From Avena insularis (taxonomy: Eukaryota > Streptophyta > Magnoliopsida > Poales > Poaceae): 64,000 nucleotides of DNA. Below are positions 24,110 to 34,675 of the stretch, piece by piece. The notes under the pieces were generated by a model that was not told the DNA's origin, ran no database searches, and saw nothing but the letters and a program-made list of their open reading frames with translations. The stretch is taken from contig CM042696.1 of assembly GCA_023614405.1 (NCBI GenBank), forward strand, positions 336,713,211 through 336,777,210. The letters run 5' to 3'. Position 1 is the stretch's first letter. Each line of letters starts with the position of its first letter. The position numbers and the translations under genes were made by a program.

Positions 24110-24400
24110 AACCGCCTTCTCATGATCCCGCGCGCCATCGTACCCCGTGTCGCTGGACAGTGGGCGCACGCGGGACATGGGCTCATCGTTAGTGTATGCG
24201 GGGTACGACAGCGCATGGTGAGAGGTGTTCCCTACACGAGACGCCTCTGCAAACGCTGGGTGACAGGGTCCGCCGAAAGCCGACGTGGAGCTGTGAGTCC
24301 ATGTCGGATGCGGACTCTCGCAGACATGGGCTCGCTCAATGCCGATGTGGCGCTGTGAAACCATTAAGGCTTTGGTTTCTAGCGGACGTACGGCCCTCCC
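24110..24400 (+). repeat. Second GC-rich block related to 22,260-22,560
   Basis: CGCCATCGTACCCCG, GTCGCTGGACAGTGGG, GGTGTTCCCTACAC, GGGTCCGCCGAAAGCCGAC and TGTGAGTCCAT follow the same order as CACCATCATACCCCG through TAGTGAGCTCAT at 22,260-22,430, at perhaps two-thirds identity by eye. The two blocks are direct repeats about 1.85 kb apart that bracket the possible transcription unit at 22,900-23,840. Confidence 0.55.
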
Positions 24401-24839
24401 AACACTGTCTCTATCGATGTATCTGTTTCCTTGATGGGCCGACCCAAAACTGACTGGCTTCTCTCTACCTACAAACGGACATTGTCTCTATCGATGTTTA
24501 GTACAACCATAAAAAGTTACTAAGAGTTAAATTGGTTTATGAGTAAGGAAATGAAAAATCATGCAACGTTGACATCAAACACAAGTTATCAATGGTATTG
24601 TTGGTTGATACCTAGTGTTTGACATCTAGGGTGTTTGTACTGATGGTTTACTTGTCGTTTGATAGCACACTTTCAATTTAAACTCGGCATCTCTTAATGT
24701 AATTTTATCATCAAATGTCGTGTCTATCGCTGGGCCCCTATCACTTATATTTTCTCTTTTCTCATGCACATAGATATAATGTGATCATATCATATAGTTT
24801 TCTGTCTACCGGCCACGCTCCGGGGGGCACCGAGAGAAG
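24401..24839. other. No gene seen
   Basis: AT-rich spacer between the GC-rich repeat block and the split exon. I see no supported feature. Confidence 0.5.
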
Positions 24840-25008
24840 TCTAGTATTTATAATCTAATTTTACTTTGACTCTTCATCTTATCCAGTATTGTTTGTGAAT
24901 ACTTCCTCATATTTCATTTTATTAACCACATTCAATTTGCTTGTATGGGCAGAAGTTTCTCGCGAACACATGTTTTAGAGCGATGATACAAGACCAAGAA
25001 ACAGGGTA
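24840..25008 (+). pseudogene. 5' part of a Transposase_24-like exon, interrupted by the Tat element
   Basis: The frame running up to 25,008 (QDQETG) continues directly after the Tat 3' LTR at 39,310 (GSTDSSDDEPDGES), using one copy of the CTATT duplication. The insertion therefore lies inside an exon. The upstream half aligns with 21,330-21,490, its diverged duplicate. See 39,310-40,666 for the rest and the family assignment. Confidence 0.55.
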
Positions 25009-25013
25009 CTATT
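25009..25013. repeat. Target site duplication CTATT, left
   Basis: CTATT directly precedes TGTTGGGGGG at 25,014 and recurs at 39,310-39,314 after the 3' LTR. Confidence 0.95.
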
Positions 25014-25466
25014 TGTTGGGGGGATACCCCCGGGTAGGGTCACGCCGGGGTATAAAGACCGAGTTAGCCGAGGTACGACAAGGTCAAAGCGAATTCTGGC
25101 CGAGTTACCTCAAGGCAGGCCGAATCTCGGGGTAACCCGGACTAGGGGATATGCACCTAACTGTGTCTCATCCGACTTAAGCCGTAAGACGGATAGAGGA
25201 ATCTAACTTGTATGTAGGAACAGGTGTGACCGGAACAACTACGATCTGGGTCATAGCAAGCTTCTAGGAGAAGGAAGGTATCTCGCTGGTCAAAAGTAGC
25301 CCCGGTACGCACAGCATGAGCGAAGCGCACAGGGGCAGGACCACCGAGGCATGGCCGACAGAGGTGACGACGCCGATGTCGGCTGACGTAGGCGCCGCAG
25401 AGGCTCACGTAGCCTCTGCATGGATGACGCGGGGAAAAGCAACCCGGTCGCCTTACTATTTTAGGA

Positions 25467-25494
25467 GGAGGCATATTCCCTGGAATATGCCTCC
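25467..25494. promoter_or_regulatory. Perfect 13-bp-arm palindrome upstream of the TATA box (5' LTR)
   Basis: GGAGGCATATTCC, two bases (CT), then GGAATATGCCTCC. The arms are perfect inverted copies. It ends 32 bases before the TATA box and is identical in the 3' LTR (38,947-38,974) although the surrounding LTR has diverged. It is a candidate dimeric factor binding site or cruciform; its role is inferred from position only. Confidence 0.8.
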
Positions 25495-25526
25495 ATGTAT
25501 GCCCTAAGTGGAGACCTCGCCACTCC

Positions 25527-25534
25527 TATATAAG
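25527..25534 (+). promoter_or_regulatory. TATA box of the Tat 5' LTR
   Basis: TATATAAG within CACTCCTATATAAGGGGG. It is conserved in the 3' LTR at 39,007-39,014 and suitably placed to drive the genomic transcript. Confidence 0.8.
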
Positions 25535-25831
25535 GGGGCCTAGGGCCTCTGTAGAAGGGGTTAGTCTCATTTGGATAGAGCTTTCCTGAATTGATCTCTA
25601 TAGGCTAGTTTTACTTGGTTCCTGAGAGCTAGCTAGCGGGGAGAGTAAGAGAGTACCTTCTTCCTCCTCTCTCCAATACAGCTCGAGGAGCATTTGTAAT
25701 CTGTGAAGTGAATCAAACACAAGCCTTCTGTGTGAGGAATCACCTCACTATCATTCCCTGGATTCCCCTAGTGCTATTAGTCCCCACCTTTAGCCTATCC
25801 ATGGCATCTGCCCGTGACACCACCACGACAG

Positions 25832-25849
25832 TTGGCGCCCACCATGGGG
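25832..25849 (+). promoter_or_regulatory. Primer binding site
   Basis: TTGGCGCCCACCATGGGG follows the LTR end after one base. TGGCGCC at this place is typical of Tat-group grass elements. I do not assign the tRNA. The ATG at 25,844 lies within this segment. Confidence 0.75.
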
Positions 25850-26323
25850 CTAGCACCGCTAGCAGGGGTCAAGATCCAGACGGGAAACCTCGTTGGCAAC
25901 GGCGAACGCATTGTCTCCGGGCTCGTTCAGCGCTTTGGAGCGCTGGACTTCGTCAGCGACAATGCTGGCCGCTTCGGCACGCGCCCACTTCCGCGCAACG
26001 GCCTCTTCGTCAAGCTCGGCGCGCACAAGGTCTACGTTGCTGTGGACGTATCGTGTGTTCATCCGCGGCGCGTCGTCGAGGCAGGGGAGACACACCTTAG
26101 CGTGGTTCACAGGACGCGTATCACTCGCTCCCCGGACCGTGCTGAGGTGATGATGACTGCACCAGGCGTGGGCGTAAGCAAGGATCCGACACCAGATCCG
26201 GAGGTAACACCTAAGGCACCGAGAAAAGGTAGAGGTCCTCCGCTAGAGAGGCCTGAGAATGTACTGAGAGAAGCTATGGATAGCTTGGCAAACCCGGTAG
26301 CAGCAGTGGTAGATCCGGCTTAG
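25844..26323 (+). pseudogene. N-terminal Tat gag-region ORF (uncertain coding strand)
   Basis: ATG 25,844 is in an ACCATGG context and opens a 159-codon frame (MGLAPLAGVKIQ) that ends at TAG 26,321-26,323. The text continues in frame beyond it with further TAGs near 26,360 and 26,376, all at likely CAG codons. Third positions are strongly C/G-rich. The opposite strand is also open (25,859-26,110) and reads as a charged helical protein, so which strand was coding is unclear. I recognise no domain. Confidence 0.45.
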
Positions 26324-26397
26324 GCACAGGCCGAGCTAGAGGAAACTAGGCAAAAATTCTAGAGGGAGCGAAAAAGATAGCGACGGCTCAGCAGTCG

Positions 26398-28600
26398 TTG
26401 AACATGACGTTGCGTGAGTATGCAAAGGAAAATAAAGTAGATGCTGTAAAAGTGAAGGGGAGAAATCTCATGAGTGAAATGAACAAAGAGGGTGATACTA
26501 GGATTGAGGAGTCAGAGAACTGTTTGTTCGTGGGGCTGCCGAAGTATAGTACCCCGGCAAAAAACCTCAGAGCAGCGGATGCAACAAGGTCGAAGTTAGA
26601 GGGTCTAACAGGTGAATCCCGTCAGAGACAGCAAGATAGGGTCAATGAGTTGGTTCAGATCGCGAACAGGCAAAATGAGGAATTGCTCAGGGCTAACCTG
26701 GAGAGAGCTGGGGCCTCCAAGATCGTTCATTCGGCGGTGGGTAACCCGGAGAAATCCGCTGGAGCCACATCGTCTCCTCATGGTGGTCCTAGGAGAGAAG
26801 AGGTAGTAACCTCGGCTAGGAGAAACAAACAGATGGTTCCGTATGACCCGACAAGGGCAGGAAAGGCAAAAGAAGTACAAAGAAACGATGATCGACGAAG
26901 CGTGAGTCGAGGTGAAGCTGGCCGAGGTAACCGCGACCAAGGCAATGCCGGTCAATGAAACGTTGTAAATGGCAATGTCGGATAGCGCAACTCGGCAGGA
27001 CAACCGCAGCAGCGGAATATACCAAGGCAAGAGCAAAGTGCCGGCCGAGGTATGCAACAGAGAGGTGCACCACGAGAGCAAGACCGGTATAATGATGGAG
27101 ATTCGGAAATGGTGAATGCATGATACCCAAGGCCGGACTATCATGTGATAGGGTCGAGATTGGGAATCAGGGATCTGATACCTGATGATGCCAGGTTGAA
27201 ACTGGATTGACTGTATAGGTCGGAGCAGATTGAAAGTCAGGGTCCTCCGGGTCCTGCGTGTTTTGGACCCCGGATCATGAAGGAGCCACCGGTACCTAAC
27301 TTCCAGTTACCCAGAGGCACAAAGACGTATGACGGCAGTACTAAGCCGGAGGATTGGTTGATAAACTATGCTACAGCTGTGAAAATTGCTACAGGCAACT
27401 TGAGATGGGCTGTGAGGTACGTACCCCAGATGTTGGAGGGGCCATCAAGGGTATGGCTGAACAACTTGCCGCCCGAAAGTATTAACTGCTGGATCGATTT
27501 TGAGGAAATGTTTATCAACAATTTCTAAAGTACGTATTAGAGGCCAAATAGGCCACAGACCCTAGCTATTTGTAAGCAGAGACCGAACGAGACAGACCGG
27601 GAGTTTTTAACCTGGTGGTGTACCGTGAGAAACTCGTGTGAGGGTGTGATAGAGTCGCAGGCCATAGCATGGTTTGCGCAGGGGTGCAGGTATGCAAGCG
27701 AGCTGTGGCAGAAGTTGCAAAGGAAAATGCCAACCGCTTTGGCAGAGATGATCCGGATTGCTGATTCGTATGCTTTGGGTGATCCGACTCAACCTAGGCT
27801 CGTGTCAAACGAGTCGAATGAGGAGTACTACCAGAGAGATGGAGCCGGATCGTCCCGGAGGAATGATTACAGAGGTAAAAGAAGAGATGACAGACCGGAT
27901 CACCGGTACAGTTCGCAACAAGTTGCAGCTGTGAATCAAGATCAGCCCGGAGTAGGGAGTAATCAACGTCAGAAAACTGGAGGGAAACAATGGACACCAA
28001 GGAATGATGGCAGGAAAACTTGGACGCCAGAGCAGAAGAATCAGTGGCAAGAAAAGAAGGACCGTCCGAGGTACACTTATGAGTCGATGTTGGATCAGCC
28101 ATGTAAATTTCACACGCCAAATCCGAGTAACCCAGCGGGTCATACAACGAGGCAATGTGAGTGGATGCGTAAGATAGAACAAGGTGGCTCGGGGAATGCT
28201 CAGGCACCCCGGAATGATCAACCTCGGCAGGAGTTACCGCGGCAGCAATTGCTCTCCGGAGCAAACACGCAACAACTAATGTTGCCTCCCCCTCCGCCGA
28301 GGTATGATAACCATGAGAGAAGGGATGCAGTGCATCAAGTAGAAAACCAGCATCAGCCGGATCAGAGGTACCCCGCAAATGACGGGAGGAATGAGTACAG
28401 GGAGCATCATCAGAGTTATTGTGTGTTTATCACTGAGGAAACCGATAGAAAGAGCTTGCAGCGTCGACATATGGAGGTCAATGCGGTAATGCCAGCGGTG
28501 ACGAGGTATATGCCTTGGTCGGACCAGGAAATTACTTGGAGCATCAAAGATCATCCCAAGCTTATGCCGAGTCCTGGTTCATACGCGTTAGTGCTGGATC
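26398..28600 (+). pseudogene. Tat Gag (Retrotrans_gag domain, CCHC-like end), broken
   Basis: It begins with a charged, Gln/Asn-rich helical region (26,398-26,958). The text then passes through stops to the Gag core at 27,277-27,830: KTYDGSTKPEDWLINY, PSRVWLNNLP and CWIDFEEMFINNF, followed after a TAA by LTWWCTVRNSCEG and WFAQGCRY. A Gly/Gln/Arg-rich linker leads to CKFHTPNPSNPAGHTTRQC, the zinc-knuckle-like box of Tat Gag proteins, at about 28,105-28,165. Gag forms the particle. Stops near 26,956, 27,000-27,270 and 27,526 break it. The 27,625-28,929 segment is continuous into the protease. Confidence 0.85.
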
Positions 28601-29194
28601 CGACATTCATTGGGCCTAACATCAATGTGAGGTTCTCCAAGGTACTGATTGACAATGGCAGTAGCATTAACATTATGTATGCGGATACAATGCGCAAGTT
28701 GGGTATCTCGGAGAACATGCTCCAAGCTACAAGGACAACTTTCCATGGCATTGTGCCAGGCATCTCTTGTGAGCCGATAGGCAACGTCCGGGTTGACGTA
28801 TTGTTCGGCACAAGAGATAACTGCCGAACTGAGAATTTGGAGTTCGAAGTGGTTGAACTTGGAAAGCTCGTATCATGCGTTACTCGGAAGACCGGCATTA
28901 AACAAGTTCATGGCGAGCTGTCACATTAGTTACTTGAAGATGAAGTTGCCCGGGCCAAATGGAGTGATTACCATTACTGGGGATTTCCGATGTTCCACTG
29001 AGTGTGCCTCAGCCGGGTCTAACCTAGCCGAGTCACTCGTGATTGTGCAAGAGAAAAGAAGAATCCAGGAGGTGGCAGCGTTGGCTCAGTCCGCGCAGCA
29101 ATATATGTCGGCGTTGAGTAACCCGCATGGCAGTGTCTCATTCCAAGCCACAAAGGATACCAAGAAAGTGCCTGTTGATGATATGTTCCTATAG
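28601..29194 (+). pseudogene. Tat aspartic protease, frameshifted
   Basis: The active site DNGSSINIMY lies at about 28,650 (DNGS is the usual Tat form of D-S/T-G). The frame that carries it ends at 28,929. The second conserved block (YHALLGRPALNKFMA) is in the next frame (28,793-29,194), so a frame change lies near 28,860. The frame then runs to a TAG at 29,192-29,194, just ahead of RT. Confidence 0.83.
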
Positions 29195-30640
29195 CGCAAC
29201 GTAACAATTGGTGCCAGGTTGAATGATAAATAGGAAAGCGAGCTCGTCAACTTCCTTTGTGAGAATCGGTATATTTTTGCTTGGTCCACACAGGACTTGC
29301 AAGGTGTTCCGAGGGAGTTGGCCGATCACTCTTTGAACGTGAGACCCGGAGCAAGGCCGGTGAAGCAACCTCTCCGCCGCTTCGCCGAAGATAGGAGAAA
29401 AGTCATTGGAGATGAGATAGCTCGGTTACTAGCGACAGGATTTAACATGGAAGTACTTTACCCGGATTGGCTGTCTAATCTGGTGCTGGTGGAGAAGAAG
29501 AAGGATGATCCGAATGTGTCAGTGGTTTGGCGCATGTGTATCGATTACACGAACCTGAACAAGGCGTGTCCAAAAGATCCATTTCCACTGCCAAGGATAG
29601 ATCAAGTCATAGACTCGACTGCTGGATGTGAACTATTGTCATTCATTGATGCATATTCTGGTTTCCACCAGATACCTCTGAATCCGGATGATCAAATAAA
29701 GGCTGCATTTATCACCCGGTATGGGGCTTATTGCTATCGCACCATGCTATTTGGTTTATGTAATGCAGGGGCAACGTACCAAAGATGTATGCAGAAATGT
29801 TTGCACGACCAAATAGGTCAAAATGTACAAGTGTATGTGGATGATGTGGTTATCAAGACCAAGGAAAGCAAAACCCTCCTTGACAATATCAGGCAGACAT
29901 TCGCGAACCTAAGAAGGTTCCGGATGAAGCTTAACCCAGAAAAATGTACCTTCGGTGTCCCGGCTGGAAAATTACTCGGATTTCTTGTATCCAGCCGAGG
30001 TATCAAAGTTAACCCAACTAAGATCCGGGCCATTGAGCGAATGGAACTGCCGAAGTGTCTTAACGATGTCCAGATGTTCACTGGTTGCCTGGCATCGTTA
30101 AGTCGGTTTGTATGTCGGTTGGGAGAAAACGCGTTGCCTCTCTACCAAGTCATGAAAAAGTCGGATAAGTTCGTTTGGACGCCGCAGGCCAATGAAGCCT
30201 TTGCTCACTTAAAGATGATGTTAGCCACCGCACCAGTGTTAGCCTCTCCACTATCAAAGGAGCCAATGTTGCTCTACATAGCCGCAACCAACCGAGTTGT
30301 AAGTGCAGTGATTGTGGTAGAGCGAGACAAAGAGGGTAAGTCGGTGCAAAGGCCAGTGTATTATCTGAGCGAGGTATTATCTGCCTCAAAGCAGAATTAC
30401 CCACACTATCAAAAGGTGGCCTACGGTGTCTATATGGCAGCTAAGAAGTTCAAACATTACTTTGAGGAGCATCCCATCAAAGTAATATGTGAAGCTCCCA
30501 TATCCGAGATAATGAGTAACAAGGGTGCGAGTGGTAGGATTGCAAAATGGGCAATTGAACTAGCTTCCTATGCACCACAATATGACAGAAGAGAAGCAAT
30601 CAAGTCTCAGGCTGTGGCCGACTTTTTTGTGGACTGGGCC
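29195..30640 (+). pseudogene. Tat reverse transcriptase and first (degenerate) RNase H
   Basis: A long open stretch from 29,297 to 30,778 holds the RT. Its blocks are RMCIDYTNLNKACPKD, FIDAYSGFHQIPL, FGLCNAGATYQR and the catalytic YVDD at 29,834-29,845, followed by GKLLGFLVSSRGI and the thumb. The connection and first RNase H follow (LLYIAATNRVVSAVIVVER, KKFKHYFEEHPI, AVADFFVDW), where the usual first catalytic Asp is replaced by Ala. Loss of catalysis in this first RNase H is expected in Tat elements, which acquired a second one. The RT itself is uninterrupted apart from stops at 29,192 and 29,231. Confidence 0.92.
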
Positions 30641-31201
30641 GAGGTACAATATGAACCGCCGCTACCAGATCCGAACTACTGGAGGGTGCACTTTGATGGG
30701 TCAAAAACAAAAACCGGGATAGGTGCCGGAGTTGTACTTACCTCGCCAAAGAAGGACCAGCTGAAATATGTGCTATAGATCCACTTCGCAGCGTCGAACA
30801 ATGTCGCTGAATATGAAGCACTTGTGCATAGGCTCAAAGTGGCAAGAGAGATTGGGATACATCGGGTCCAATGCTTTGGTGACTCGGATTTGGTAATTCA
30901 GCAAGTATCGGGGTTGTGGGACGCTCTTGATCCAAACATGGCATTATACAGATTCCATGTGCAGAAAATATCTGGTTATTTTGAGGGATGTGAATTTCGT
31001 CATGTACCCCGGGTCAAAAATGAGGCTGCCGACATGCTATCGAAGCTCGAATCAACCCGACAAGCAATTCCACCGGGTGTAGCACTAGAGCAGCTCAGAA
31101 AACCATCTATCAGACCATCCCCAGAAACCGACTCAATCTACGTCCTGGAGGATACAGAATCCGGAGCTGTGCCCATGGTGAACGTTTCTTTCAGAGTTTG
31201 A
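30641..31201 (+). pseudogene. Tat second (archaeal-type) RNase H, one premature stop
   Basis: The second RNase H starts at about 30,675 with VHFDGSKTKTGIGAG (first Asp). It continues through NNVAEYEALVH (Glu), CFGDSDLVIQQV (Asp) and KNEAADMLSKL (Asp), so all four acidic residues are visible. TAG at 30,776-30,778 interrupts the domain between the first Asp and the Glu in otherwise continuous text, a likely CAG. An RT followed by two RNase H modules is diagnostic of the Tat clade. The frame ends with TGA at 31,199-31,201. Confidence 0.9.
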
Positions 31202-31204
31202 CAA

Positions 31205-31309
31205 ACCCGGGGACTGCCTCAGCGAACCCGGGGACTGTTTCAGCAAACCCGGGGACTGCCTCAGCGAACCCAGGGACTGCCTCGTAGGACCCGGGGACTG
31301 CTCAACGTG
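31205..31309 (+). repeat. Five tandem 21-bp units with a PPT-like core
   Basis: Units ACCCGGGGACTGCCTCAGCGA start at 31,205, 31,226, 31,247, 31,268 and 31,289, with small changes in units 2, 4 and 5. A 21-bp period keeps frame if translated. The block sits between RNase H and integrase. CGGGGACT also forms the PPT at 38,483-38,492 and recurs at 32,744, 33,147 and 35,310. Confidence 0.9.
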
Positions 31310-31323
31310 ATCCGGTTGAAGTT

Positions 31324-32649
31324 ATGCCGGTGGATCAGATGGAAATTGATGAGGATGTGTTCCCTGTGCGAGCAATACCACCTTGGGCACTGCCTATATT
31401 TCAATTCCTGAAAGATGGAACGTTACCCACTGAGGAGGTGCTATCCAGGCAAACTCAGAGGAGAGCAAAGGCATACACAATCATCAATTCCGAGCTATAC
31501 AAAAGGAGTGTGACCAATGTCCTCCAGCGATGCGTTGACCCGGAAGAAGGGCTTGACATCCTCCGAGATATACATCAAGGGGAGTGTGGGCATCATGCCT
31601 CGTACCGAGCCTTAGTGGCAAAAGCTTTCCGGCATGGATTCTACTGGCCATGTGCCTTAGAACAAGCAGAAGATCTCGTGAGAAAATGCAATGGTTGTCA
31701 GAGGTATGCTACCAAGACACATATGCCTATGTCGGAACTCAAGACCATACCAATCACATGGCCATTTGTTGTATGGTGTTTGGATATGGTTGGCCCGTTC
31801 AAACCAGCAAGGGGCAATATGACTCACATTTTGGTCATGGTGGATAAGTTTATAAAATGGATTAAAGTGAAGCCAATAAGAAAGTGTGATGGAGCTATGG
31901 CCGTAACATTTCTCAAAGACATCATCTTGAGATACGGTTATCCTCACAGTATCATAACAGATAATGGCACAAATTTTGCCGAAGGAGCATTTGCACGATT
32001 CTGCCGGGATAAGAAGATCCGGTTGGACGTTGCCTCGGTAGCCCACCCCGCATCGAATGGACAAGTGGAAAGATCCAACGGATTGGTATTATCCGGGATA
32101 AAACCACGGCTCATTGAGCCGCTGCAAAGATCAGCGGGGTGCTAGATAGAAGAACTACCAGCGGTACTGTGGAGTTTAAGAACAACTCTGAATCGATCAA
32201 CTGGCTATATGTCATTTTTTCTGGTATATGAGGCAGAAGCTGTATTACCAGCCGACATAGAGCATGACTCGCCTAGGGTCACCCAATACACAGAAGCCGA
32301 AGTGCAAGAAGCCCGGCAAAATGATGCTGATCTGCTGGAAGAAGCGAGAGAATTGGCATTGTCCAGATCCGCCATATATCAGCAAAATCTCCGATGCTAT
32401 CATAGCCGGAAAGTAAGCCCCCTAGTTTTCCGGGAAGGCGATCTGGTGCTCCGGTTGGTACAACGTACTGCTGGCATGCATAAGTTGCCCTCCCCATGGG
32501 AAGGGCCATTCATTGTGAGCAAAGCATTGCACAATGATTCTTATTATCTTATCAATGCAAAGCCACAGGAAAAGAACAAGGCGGACAGGTCCGGCAAGGA
32601 ATCTAAGCGTCCATGGAATGTAGCTCTACTTCGTCCTTTCTACACTTAG
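31324..32649 (+). pseudogene. Tat integrase, one region of stops
   Basis: The N-terminal zinc finger is visible (HHASYRALVAKAF, then CNGCQRYA). The catalytic core follows with WCLDMVGPF (Asp), IITDNGTNFAEG (Asp) and ASNGQVERSNG (Glu), so the DDE triad is present. The frame closes at TAG 32,143-32,145 in continuous text (a likely TGG or similar codon). It continues to the C-terminal domain at 32,209-32,649 (FFLVYEAEAVLPADI, LVLRLVQRTAG, PSPWEGPFIVSKAL, NVALLRPFYT). Length and order match other Tat integrases. Integrase joins the element cDNA to target DNA. Confidence 0.9.
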
Positions 32650-33265
32650 CAGAGAAGTGTATGTATCTGAGTCTTCTCATATGTCGGTATGTATGCCGGC
32701 AATGAGCTTATTAATGAAATGTTGGCACCTCGAGCAGTAACTCGGGGACTGCCTTAATAATATTTGTTATCTTGTATTGTTTGTGCGTCAGCTGGAGTAA
32801 GTTGTTCTACTTAACTCGGATTAGTAGTGTGTGAGCACCAAAAACCCAACTCTTCGACTTGCTGTTGTCCAACAAGATTTGGCTTCATGGAAAGCAAGAG
32901 AACAAGTTTGGAATTACGTAACGCATGAAAAACGACTAAGGAAAAGAACTTAATCGAGCCGACGTTTGTTTTTCGGACTAACCTTGTATTTACTTTCAAA
33001 TTATTATGCTGAATTATTTTGAGCTAAGCCTAAAGTATCCAAGTATTGTTAAGACAATTTTTGAAGCTCGGATTCGTAAGTCGTAAAACCGAATCAAGGT
33101 AGACACGAGCCGAGCCAGAAGATTGGACGAACGAGAAAATGAAACTCGGGGACTACGCCCAAGTTAATCGGGCATAAAAAACTTAGTAGCAAAATATCAC
33201 ACGTGTACTGGATACAATTCCACCCGGCATACCGGGGATCTGATAAATTTTAAAGTGTTTTTCAC
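32650..33265. other. Spacer between integrase and the antisense gene
   Basis: Non-coding on both strands as far as I can read. It holds two copies of the CTCGGGGACT word (about 32,744 and 33,147) and the region where the two convergent transcripts would end. No clear poly(A) signal could be assigned. Confidence 0.5.
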
Positions 33266-33885
33266 TCAAGGAGCAGCAGGAGGAGGAAGTTCGGCATCAT
33301 CTTCGCTATCTTCGATGTCGGAGGCATCGCCCTCTTCATCCTTATTCGAGCCGTCTTCAGCATTCTCAGCATTTTCGTTACCAGCGGCTTCCAGGAAGCT
33401 CGGTCCCTCGGTCCATTCATGAATGGGAGCATATTCGATGAGGCTATGGGCGCAATCCTAGTGCCGAGCTACCCACTCCGGGTCACTGGTCCATTTGGAT
33501 CCAGTGCGCAGGCGCGGTAAGAGGTTGAGGTCGATCTTCTCGTACCACGTAAGTATGTAATGGAGAACGGTCTCGGCTGCGGCACGTCCAGCGGACTCCC
33601 TCCAAAGGTCGAGCTGTGTCTCGATTTCCATCAACTTTTCAGCAAGAGCTGCGGTTCCCTCCGAAGTGTCTTCGGTAGGCCAAAACGGGTTGAAAATTCA
33701 GACTGCAACGTCAAGGAGATCCTTGCCATAGTTCTTGATGATTTCCACGCGAGATGACAGGCTGACCAACAGGTCCTCCATGTCATAGGGAATGTCTTCA
33801 CCGTCAGGGGCAACGGGAGTACCCCTATCTCGGCGGAAATTAGCAACATCGGCGCTCGCAATGGCAGTGCCCTCTGGAAATTTGC
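33266..33885 (-). pseudogene. Antisense gene exon 7 (acidic C-terminus)
   Basis: It begins after TTTTCAG at 33,886-33,892 with GKFPEGTAIASADVANFRR. It has a mixed helical region (SRVEIIKNYGKDLLDVAV, AEKLMEIETQLDLW) and ends in an Asp/Glu-rich tail (DEEGDASDIEDSEDDAELPP) before TGA at 33,266-33,268. Two in-frame stops are present, near 33,698 and 33,460. Confidence 0.75.
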
Positions 33886-33970
33886 CTGAAAACGAGACAA
33901 GAGAAGCAAGTAAAGAAGAGACATGTGAACTAACCCAGAGAAATATGCTGGATAAGGGAAAGGAACTTAC

Positions 33971-34339
33971 GTAAAATGTGGTTGTGGATCCGAGTCAATT
34001 CCTTGGTACAGTCATCGCGTCTTTTGCGGAGTTGCACAAGTTCAGTGTTCGCCGACTCAAGCTTGACGTCGGCCTCCTGGAGAAGTTCTCGGTCCTTGGA
34101 AATTTGGAGATTGAGGCGCTCGCGCTCTTCAATATAGTCATGGCCAGCCTTTTCAAGCTCGGATTGGTGATGCGCTTTCAGTTTCTTCATCTCTGCTTTG
34201 AGCTTGGCGATCTCATCATCCTTGGTTCGGAGGAGGGGAAGCTCATCGTCTTTCTTTTTGAGCTCGGCCTGATGCTGCCCTGCTTGTTCAAGAAAATGTA
34301 GCATCATATCAGGCACGGGCACACTATCTTCCAGCGATA
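33971..34339 (-). pseudogene. Antisense gene exon 6 (coiled coil)
   Basis: Bounded by acceptor TTTCAG at 34,340-34,345 and donor GTAAGT at 33,970-33,965. About 123 codons with strong heptad character (LKKKDDELPLL, IAKLKAEMKKLKAHHQSELE, ELVQLRKRRDD) and no stop. It is the best-preserved exon. Confidence 0.8.
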
Positions 34340-34572
34340 CTGAAATAGTTTGTTAACCCGGCAAAGTCGAGGTACGAATGTTTGCCAAGCCAAGGAGAAA
34401 AGGAGATAGAAAGCAGAGCAAGGTCACGCAAAAGTAACTTCCCTTAATCTAATCCAGATTCTTCCTCATAAGCTTGTTCTCAGCCTCCACCCCAGTTGTG
34501 AAAACCGAATGATGGATTAGTTCGGCAGAAGAAGATGAAGGAAAGCAGAAAAATGTGAAGAAGAGAACTTAC

Positions 34573-34675
34573 CCCTTTTCTCGTGCTCAGCGAGATGTGC
34601 ATTATGCTTTGCGAGCAGCATTTTGTGAGTGTCCAGAAGACGCTGAAACTCAGCTCTTTGGCGGTTGGTGGTCAC
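34573..34675 (-). pseudogene. Antisense gene exon 4
   Basis: A 103-nt exon between acceptor TTTTCAG (34,676-34,682) and donor GTAAGT (34,572-34,567). It encodes a helical piece (VTTNRQRAEFQRLLDTHKML) continuous in style with the coiled coil of exon 6. Confidence 0.72.

Larger units (their letters stand above)
25014..25830 (+). repeat. 5' LTR of the Tat element
   Basis: Runs from TGTTGGGGGGATACCCC to CACCACGACA. It contains a palindrome at 25,467-25,494 and a TATA box at 25,527-25,534, so the R region should begin about 30 bases downstream. An open frame starting near 25,708 crosses the LTR end but is not the gag start. Confidence 0.96.
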
